Source: Clytia hemisphaerica
Taxonomy: Eukaryota > Cnidaria > Hydrozoa > Leptothecata > Clytiidae
Direction: 5' to 3'
Assembly: GCA_902728285.1 (NCBI GenBank)
Contig: CACVBU010000743.1
Span: 467,068 to 531,067 of the forward strand
Length of the DNA stretch: 64,000 nt
Below, piece by piece: positions 57,699-64,000 of the stretch. Positions within the stretch are counted from its first letter, which is position 1; every line of letters starts with the position of its first letter. The translations under genes and the position numbers were made by a program. Under the pieces are notes generated by a model, which did not search any database, had not been told where the DNA came from, and saw only the letters and a program-made list of their open reading frames with translations.

Positions 57699-57935
57699 AC
57701 GTACGAACATTTTCTGGAAGAGCCCGTTTTACAATAATAGGATTAATATTTCTAGAAATAATATTAGATAATTGTTATGCAATCCAAATAAAATGTTTTT
57801 AACATGAACATCATCTTTAATCCACCGTGCAGCTTTATCTAAAGTTTTATGAAGTGGTCGGAATTCTCAAATTTGACTGAATGAGAGCGAAACAAAATCA
57901 TATAGATCAAGCCACCTTTAGAATGCCTCACACTA

Positions 57936-60900
57936 TCACGTTTTTGTTGGTTGAGTTTTGATAATTATTGGTTTGGGTCGATTTTTGAAGATTATTTTTT
58001 GTTTGACGAAAGCAACAATATCGTAGGCTGTTGATTGACCATCTGAATCATCGATTTCCATCGACTCGCTCATTCCATGTGAAATACTGTTTTTCTTCAT
58101 TACTGCATATGGTTTATCGAGTTTTTGAATCTTGCCTGTCACCAGGTGGTGACCACAAATTAGCTGAGGCGTACCCTGGAAAAGCAAATTAAAGTAATTT
58201 TACAAAATGAATGCCCTTATGTATTACAATATGAAGTAAATACAGTCGCTCTCGTGCTGTCTTCTTCCAGCCACTAGAACCGTTAGAAAACCAACAGATC
58301 CGGTGAGACTCGAATTCACAACCATGCCATTCGCGGGCATTTGCCCAACCATTGAGCTACTTTACAAAATATCATCATTTGTGACAAATTTTGAAAATTT
58401 TACTCATCTTCAGCATTGATTTAAAGAAAAGTCTTTATGGAAAATCCAAAACCGGCAATTATGTTACAGGGGAACCTTTTATCCTCTAGAATCTTCAAAC
58501 ATAATTTGAATATCTTTATATTGGTTAAACTGTGACAGACATTTTTTTAAACCATAACTTTTTGCTTTTTTCCGACAGGTGGAAATTTAGTCATGAAGTC
58601 ATCGCTTTGATGAGAACATATGTACCAACATATGTATTTTCAGATAAAAAATAATTGAGGGTGATAAATTCTACCCCCCCCCCCCTCCGGGTTACAAAAA
58701 TCAAATAGGGTTAAAAAAAGTAAAGGAAATAATTATTTCATTTTCATGACATTTAATAGTTAGAAATAATGGATTTATCCATCTTTATTTTAGAATTTCT
58801 GTTCCACTTTTTATTCCAGGCACACTGTAGATTGATGGGTCTCTTTATGCTAAAAAGAGAGCTTACTTTATCATCAAAGTGTAAATTTCCGATATGACTT
58901 CCACATAATTCTTCTTCACTGCTCTCCAAAGTTCCTTGAAGTTCAACAATGCTCCATTCTTTTGGGTCTTCTCCACTTAAACATTAAAAGAATATTTCTT
59001 CAAATAATAAAACAATGAAAGTACTGAACTTAAAAGTGAGGAATAATCCTCCCAGAATAGAAAATCAGTGAAGCGCCGCCAATGCAAAAAATAGTTGTTT
59101 TGGAGAGCATGACGGCCTATTGAATAACTTATTACTCCACGACAGTTACCTAGAGAGAAGATAATTTACTACATTTTTCATTGGTTGAGGGAGTAATTTG
59201 TTATTCAATAAATAGGTCGCCGCGTTATCCAAAAAAACTATTCAACATTGAAGGTTTGATTCTACCTCCATTATAGCACACAACACAACAGCTAAAAGCC
59301 CCAAAATGATCACATTGAGGTTCATCAGTAAATCATCCATCCCAAAAACCTTCTTGGTTAAGATTGAGAATAGACCTTTAGGGGACCGGGAAGGTATATT
59401 GGATACAATTAGCCAACCTTAGTAGGACACAATACCATTTTGAATCTAAAAATTTAAATTTCTTTCCAGCCACCAAAATTTCTTCCCTTAAGGTATATAT
59501 TATTATAGTTTTTATTTCCTGTCGACCTTGTAAACCCTTAGGGTTTTTTTCTGTTAGGAATTTTTGAAATGTACATAGCTCATAAAACGAAAATAAACTT
59601 GAAACTTGAAACTTGAACTTGATATCTATAATTTGATTTTTTTATTACAGATAGAATATTCTCACACAAAACTTTTCAATTCAAAATTGTGCCTAATAGA
59701 TGTTTTGGCAAACGCGGCGGTCTTTTGAATAACTAAATACTCTATGGCGCGCCAAAGCGGAAATACATACTATCTCTTTAAAACAATACTATCTTCGTTT
59801 AAAACATACTATCTTTTTAAAAAAATACTATTTTCGATTAAAACATACTATTTTCGTTGAAAAAATACTATTTCCGTTTGAAAAAATACTATTCTCGTTT
59901 AAAACATACTATCTTTTGTAATGATACTATCTTTTTTAAACAATACTATCTATTTTAAAACGATACTATCTTTTTTAAAACATACTGTCTTTTCGAAAAC
60001 AGTCTGGAAACGAGGTTGGCACGTCTTGCCTCGCTTATTTTAAAGTTTGCATGCATGACCCGCGCATGGTGGGACGACGGGACCATGCTTGCTGGATGGA
60101 AAGAACAACATGCTTTATATGGAAATGGCGGAACAGAAAGTCCAAAATGTGGTGAAAACACCACTGTTTTGGTTTTGATCTCAATGTTATGTGGTCATGT
60201 CCTTTTTTTCTTCTATTGATTATGGTGTAAATGCCTGAAAGCTGCTTTAAATGGAGTAGTTAGTTGAACAGGAAGTATTCAGCCCTCAGACAGCGATGAG
60301 ATTTTAGCTACACCAAGTGCCATCTTGTTATGAGGCCCCCCCCCAGCGGACCCAAAATTCACGCCATCACGCCAATTTTTTTTCGATTTCACGCCATCAC
60401 GCCTGAAAAATTTGATTTTCACGATCACGCCAATTTTTTTCGATTTCACGCCATTACGCCTAGAAAATTTAGTTTTCACGCTCATATTTTGTTATATAAA
60501 CTTAATTTTTGCCCACATATATGTGTGTTTGGTCTTCAATCAGTTTTTTGGCATTCTCATATGCGTAAGTCAAGATTATATCATTTTTCCTATCGAAAAC
60601 ACGCGAAAAATCTAGATTTTTACCTCTGTTTTTCTATTTTTGACACAGGGGTGTTTTTTTGGGTCTTTTCGATAGGAAAAATGACGTAATCTTGACTTAT
60701 GCATATCAAAAATTGTTGGACACCTGGTCACATCAAAGGGCACCAGTTTGAGGGCTGAGGTATATTTGAGTAAATTGACAAAGCCCACCATGGTTGGGTA
60801 ACGGAGAAATTTTTTGAATTTTGAAGGGTTCAAAGTGCTATTTTAGGACCCATTTCAATTCAATTTGAAAAATAATTCATGTAAAAATAATGGAAATCTT

Positions 60901-63834
60901 TTAAAAGTACAAGCAACATGATGGGCCATGCCCCCTGGTCCCCCCGTTGACGGGTTCCATGAGCATTAATTGTGAATTAGCGTGAATAGTTTTCAAAAGG
61001 GGAACGAGGAGGCACAACCATGGTTTGCGCCGACGGGAGAAATTTTCAATTTAGTATGGCTAAAATCGCCCTCATTTACTTTCTTTTTCCAAAATATGGT
61101 TTAAACACCACATAATTCCTTTGATCAATCTGCTTAAAATTACACCTCATAATAAACCTGTTGCTTCTTTGTGTTTAAGGATTTGCTACAAATGTATGTT
61201 TTCCTGAAATAAAAGACCTAATATCTTTGATGCATCTATAAGAATAAACATCTAAGAAAGAGAGGAGAATGTTAGTTAGGGAGGAAGCGCACCATGGTTT
61301 GCGCTGACGGGGAAAATTTTCAAGTTTCGATCCTCTCATAGCATTCGACTTTATCATTTTGAAGACTAGCTAGCAACTGCTAAAAACAATCGGAAGTTAC
61401 AAGGATAAATGGCAGATGAATAGAACTGTTTGCACCGTTTCTTTTATGTTTTAAAATGAGATCTATAGGAGACCCTATAGGAGGCCTACCATAGTTGGGG
61501 CCGACCAAGAAAATTTTGAAATCTAAACCCTCTAAATTGGCTAAAATGGACATAGAAATACGATTCAACTAATAAATATAATTTTCACGATCACGCAGAA
61601 CTACAAATTTCACGCCATCACGCCTAAAAAAACTAGATTTCACGATCACGCCGGCACTTCATTTTCACGCCATCACGCCGTTTTTTAAATCGGTTTGAAA
61701 ATTTTTTGCAAGCCGCTGCTGCCAAGAAGTGCTTTGGATTTGTTTTTAATTCCGATTTTGGATTATTTTCGGGAAACAATTTATCGGGATTGCTTAGCGC
61801 GGGAAAATAATTTTTCTTAGTAAAAGCTAAAGAAAAGAAAAAACACATAACATAAAAAGAGGCATATAATTATAGTAAAAAGAATAAAAGAAAATGTATT
61901 TTTTCTTAAAGTTATCAATATAATTAATTATTAAAGAAATTGTAAATATAATAGAGCTTATAAAGAAAGTGAGTTTTAAAGAAACTTTTCTTTTCTTCGA
62001 ACAATTCTGTATCACTGTCATTTCATGTAGACCGTTTCTTCTGTATATGGGCTTTTCCAAGGATACTTTAAAAGCTAAAGCTGGATCAAGCGCGAGCTTG
62101 CTGCTATTGAAGCGATTTCTATTGATTTCCTTTTAATTTACGGGTCTTTGATGTTGCCGCACTTTTCGATGTGTCATGTACTAAATTTCGGCCAGACATC
62201 TTTTTCAAGATTTTGAAAACTAAAAAAGTGATCGATATACTAATTTTTAGCCTTAAAACCACATTGAATTTAATAAACAGAGGAGTATTGGCTTCTAAAC
62301 TATCCATATATTCTGCATTTTATCATTGCTTGCCACCGAAACTTAGTACCTAGGCAAAGATACTGGTATGTATCACCCTTAAGGATGCTTTTTTGGAGCC
62401 TGTCAGTCCCTGTAGGGGTAGAGAAAATTAGAAACTTATATTTAAGTCACATAAAGGGTCGGAAAAATTTCCACTTTTTTCCTCCTTTTTTGTTCTGCTA
62501 AGTTCCAAGGCAGTTAGGGAAACCATCCAGGATCATGCCATTCTATAAGCCAGCAAAAACTAAATGACACTTGTAAACTTAAATTTCTTAGCATTTTCCA
62601 TCGAAAAACAACCAAAAACATTGCTACTTCCCAAAGCCGGAGAGCAAAACAAATTATTCTTCCAAGATTATGGCGCCCTTTTGGATCTATTGTTAAGGCC
62701 ATCTAAAATGGTGGAAAGAGTTGTGGAAAGACAAAGGTGCCCACTGCATTGAGGGTGGTGACGCCAAAACGCCCAATATGATCTTCCAACAGAAGGCGAG
62801 TTAGTTGCCGCGCGAGTTACGTCGTGCACTCCACCGCAGTGCACAACAAAGCGTGTTTAAATGAATATATATAATTAATTATAAGAATATATTATGTGCT
62901 TACCTTCAGTAAACTTCAAGTGCTTCATTGAAAATGAAGAAGGTAAGAAGATAAAAAATGCGCTGGATAATTTTCATTGTAACAGTTTGGTCAATCATCG
63001 CTGAAAGTTTGGAAAAGTTTTTCCAACGCAAAAGAAAACTTCAGCCAATGGAAAGCACAGTATGCTTATACTTACTATGTTTGCTACATCGTCTAGTCTA
63101 GGCTAAAGAAAGTGCGAAAAGACACGAATGTCATTTTTTAATGAGTGACGTTTTGATTTTTTTGATTGCGGCCGCGTACAGGAGCTCGCCAAATGTTCCT
63201 AACTGCAATGGTCAAAAGGCTGGTGGACCACTCCTCAGCTCGCAACACTAGTACCCTCGCATGTAAAAGCTATCAGAAAGGCCAAAGAATGATGAAATGA
63301 TTTCTTTCTAATTTTTCTAAGACCAGAAAATTGTTCTATCGACATCTGATTTGGACGGATTCCATTGTGCGCCAATCATCATTTTTTGCTTAAACGTTCC
63401 AAGCAAATGGGGCGCCCTTCAAAGCTTGGTCTTTTATTTGTACTTCATCGTCTCAGCCATTTGGGCTGACTTAGTGCAGCTGGTTTATTAGTTTATTCAA
63501 AAGACTGTTCCATTTGGTCGCGTTCGACCACAAAACGTCTATCTGGAAACTATACTAGAGGATGAATACTGGTGAATATCGTGAGATTGGGTAACTTGCA
63601 TCAGTGGAGGCTAACATGCATAGGCTGGTCATTAAAATACAAAGTTAATTCAAAACAAAATGGTAGAGAAGAGCTGAGAGTGGAGCTGCGTAGTTGTATT
63701 TTAATAACCAGCCAGGTCTTTTATTTGAGGGCTATGCTATGCATGTTAGCCTCCACTGATGCAAGTTACCCAATCTCACGGTATTTAAGTACTTAAAGCA
63801 AGAATACTTACAGCTTTAGGAATATTTGAACCAT
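57936..63834 (-). CDS. CHTF8: Chromosome transmission fidelity protein 8
   Basis: Three exons on the minus strand: 63834-63812 (23 nt), 58975-58867 and 58175-57936, giving 123 residues (human CTF8 is 121). Borders are GTAAGT, GTAAGC, TTTAAG and TTTTCCAG, and phases match (2, then 0). Diagnostic segments are MVQIFLKLGEDPKEWSIVEL, ELCGSHIGNLHFDDK, QLICGHHLVTGKIQKLDKPY and KIIFKNRPKPIII. CTF8 is the small subunit of the CTF18 alternative replication factor C complex, which loads PCNA and supports sister chromatid cohesion in the nucleus. Intron 1 is 4.8 kb and packed with repeats; intron 2 contains a tRNA-like SINE head. The tiny first exon rests on the family N terminus (MVQI) plus a strong donor and phase fit. 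Confidence 0.92.
58230..58372 (-). mobile_element. tRNA-derived SINE head in CHTF8 intron 2
   Basis: On the minus strand TAGCTCAATGGTTGGGC (A box) is followed by an anticodon-like stem ATGCC/GGCAT with a 7-base loop and then GAATTCGAGTCTCAC (B box). The acceptor stem does not pair properly and base 33 of the loop is not T, so it is a tRNA-derived element and not a working tRNA. The downstream limit is approximate. Confidence 0.5.
59092..59230. mobile_element. Fold-back mini-element
   Basis: The left arm (GTTTTGGAGAGCATGACGG then TATTGAATAACTTATTACTC) pairs imperfectly with the right arm (GAGTAATTTGTTATTCAATA then GGTCGCCGCGTTATCC). A fragment of the same arm occurs near 59715-59745. Confidence 0.55.
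59765..59995. repeat. Minisatellite of AAAACATACTATCTTTTT-like units
   Basis: About a dozen head-to-tail variants of an 18 to 20 bp unit with the constant core ATACTATYTTYKTT occupy this stretch. Non-coding. Confidence 0.8.
60332..60485. mobile_element. TCACGC-phrase element, left part
   Basis: It starts GAGGCCC, a C run and AGCGG, like the intact element at 2925-3178, then runs through 'ttcacgccatcacgcc' words. The right end is missing here; further phrase sequence appears at 61586-61690, so the element may have been split by later insertion. Confidence 0.6.
60780..61500. repeat. Degenerate long-period tandem repeat
   Basis: Words like CACCATGGTTTG followed by 'cgacgggagaaattttcaa' recur at about 60786, 61016, 61289 and 61487, spaced 198 to 273 bp. 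Units are diverged and no function is apparent. Confidence 0.45.
61586..61690. mobile_element. TCACGC-phrase element, detached part
   Basis: Several 'ttcacgccatcacgcc' and 'ttcacgatcacgc' words in a row. It is probably the other half of the element beginning at 60332, or a separate truncated copy. Confidence 0.5.
63581..63779. mobile_element. Fold-back element beside CHTF8 exon 1
   Basis: A perfect inverted repeat of about 43 bp (63581-63623 against 63737-63779; outermost GTGAGATTGGGTAACTTGCA) continues into a shorter inner pair (GGTCATTAAAATACAA against TTGTATTTTAATAACC), leaving a loop of about 60 bp. It lies 32 bp from the 5' splice site of CHTF8 exon 1, within intron 1. Confidence 0.8.
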
Positions 63835-64000
63835 TTCTCAACTTCTTAATATGGTAGCGAGCTAAGGATCATGGACCATGGATAAAAGTCAAAACAAAAT
63901 AACGTACAAGAACTGAAGAAGATGTCAATGTCAGGTAGCTAAAGAGAAAGGAAAGTGAAAGCAGGTTTTGTTTACTTTTTTACTTTCGCGCGCAAAAATA
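63835..64000 (-). promoter_or_regulatory. CHTF8 upstream region
   Basis: These are the last 166 bases of the window, upstream of the CHTF8 ATG on the minus strand. They should contain the 5' untranslated region and possibly the promoter. I see a CGCGCGCAAAA word at the window edge and no TATA box. Confidence 0.3.

Larger units (their letters stand above)
58976..63811. other. CHTF8 intron 1, 4.8 kb, filled with repeats
   Basis: No exon of another gene was recognised inside. Contents include fold-backs at 59092-59230 and 63581-63779, an A/T minisatellite at 59765-59995, TCACGC-phrase segments at 60332 and 61586, and a degenerate about 200-270 bp tandem repeat with ACCATGGTTTG words between 60780 and 61500. 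Sequence such as TTGAAACTTGAAACTTGAAC near 59605 looks like a retroelement tail. A possible splice-donor-bounded segment near 62890-63010 (minus strand) does not stay open in any frame. Confidence 0.6.

Noticed and set aside
58295..58372. A functional tRNA gene on the minus strand
   Set aside because: The A and B boxes are present but the acceptor stem does not pair and the anticodon loop lacks the invariant T33, so a SINE head is more likely.
62890..63010. Possible CHTF8 first exon with a GAAGGTAAGC donor on the minus strand
   Set aside because: Its ATG-initiated frame closes with TGA right before the donor, other frames close too, and the segment at 63834-63812 matches the family N terminus and phase exactly. 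It could still be an alternative untranslated exon.

Overview
This 64 kb window is eukaryotic nuclear DNA from an intron-rich, AT-rich invertebrate animal. A marine invertebrate such as a cnidarian is my best guess, from intron density, protein divergence and repeat content, but nothing here proves the phylum. Only four genes can be supported with confidence. They are separated and penetrated by a dense population of transposable elements, most of them small terminal-inverted-repeat (TIR) elements.

Layout. (1) 1-15 kb has no gene I can support; it holds several families of TIR mini-elements, including a family with CACCCC...GGGGTG ends (at least seven copies in the window), a TCACGC-phrase element and an AACGTT-phrase element. 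(2) 15-23 kb is a non-LTR retrotransposon (endonuclease plus reverse transcriptase, degraded) split in two by a 5.2 kb element. The inserted element has the A1 ... B1-A2 ... B2 split-direct-repeat layout of tyrosine-recombinase retrotransposons (Ngaro/PAT type of the DIRS order). It lacks any recognisable coding domain and carries a 303-bp higher-order satellite array. (3) 22.9-25 kb holds a tRNA-derived SINE and a broken hAT transposase gene. (4) 27.2-28.9 kb, minus strand, is a two-exon gene for a type II membrane protein of unassigned function, possibly glycosyltransferase-like. (5) 29-36 kb is stacked and nested TIR elements. (6) 36.6-41.3 kb, minus strand, is a complete Ty3/Gypsy LTR retrotransposon with short near-identical LTRs, a 5-bp target duplication and a disrupted gag-pol. 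(7) 42.5-46.8 kb, plus strand, is the seven-exon gene for exosome subunit RRP42/EXOSC7. (8) 47.9-54.8 kb, plus strand, is a five-exon BTB-BACK-Kelch gene whose product ends in a basic tail plus a CaaX box. (9) 57.9-63.8 kb, minus strand, is a three-exon gene for CTF8/CHTF8, with a 23-nt first coding exon and a 4.8 kb first intron full of repeats.

The genes look like ordinary housekeeping and regulatory genes: RNA decay, ubiquitin-ligase adaptor, cohesion/clamp-loader subunit and a secretory-pathway protein. They do not form a pathway together. The most unusual structure is the split-direct-repeat element at 15453-20622. The most unusual gene feature is the putative prenylation tail on the Kelch protein. 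All exon boundaries are my own reading of splice signals and protein family similarity; no alignment or transcript data were available.
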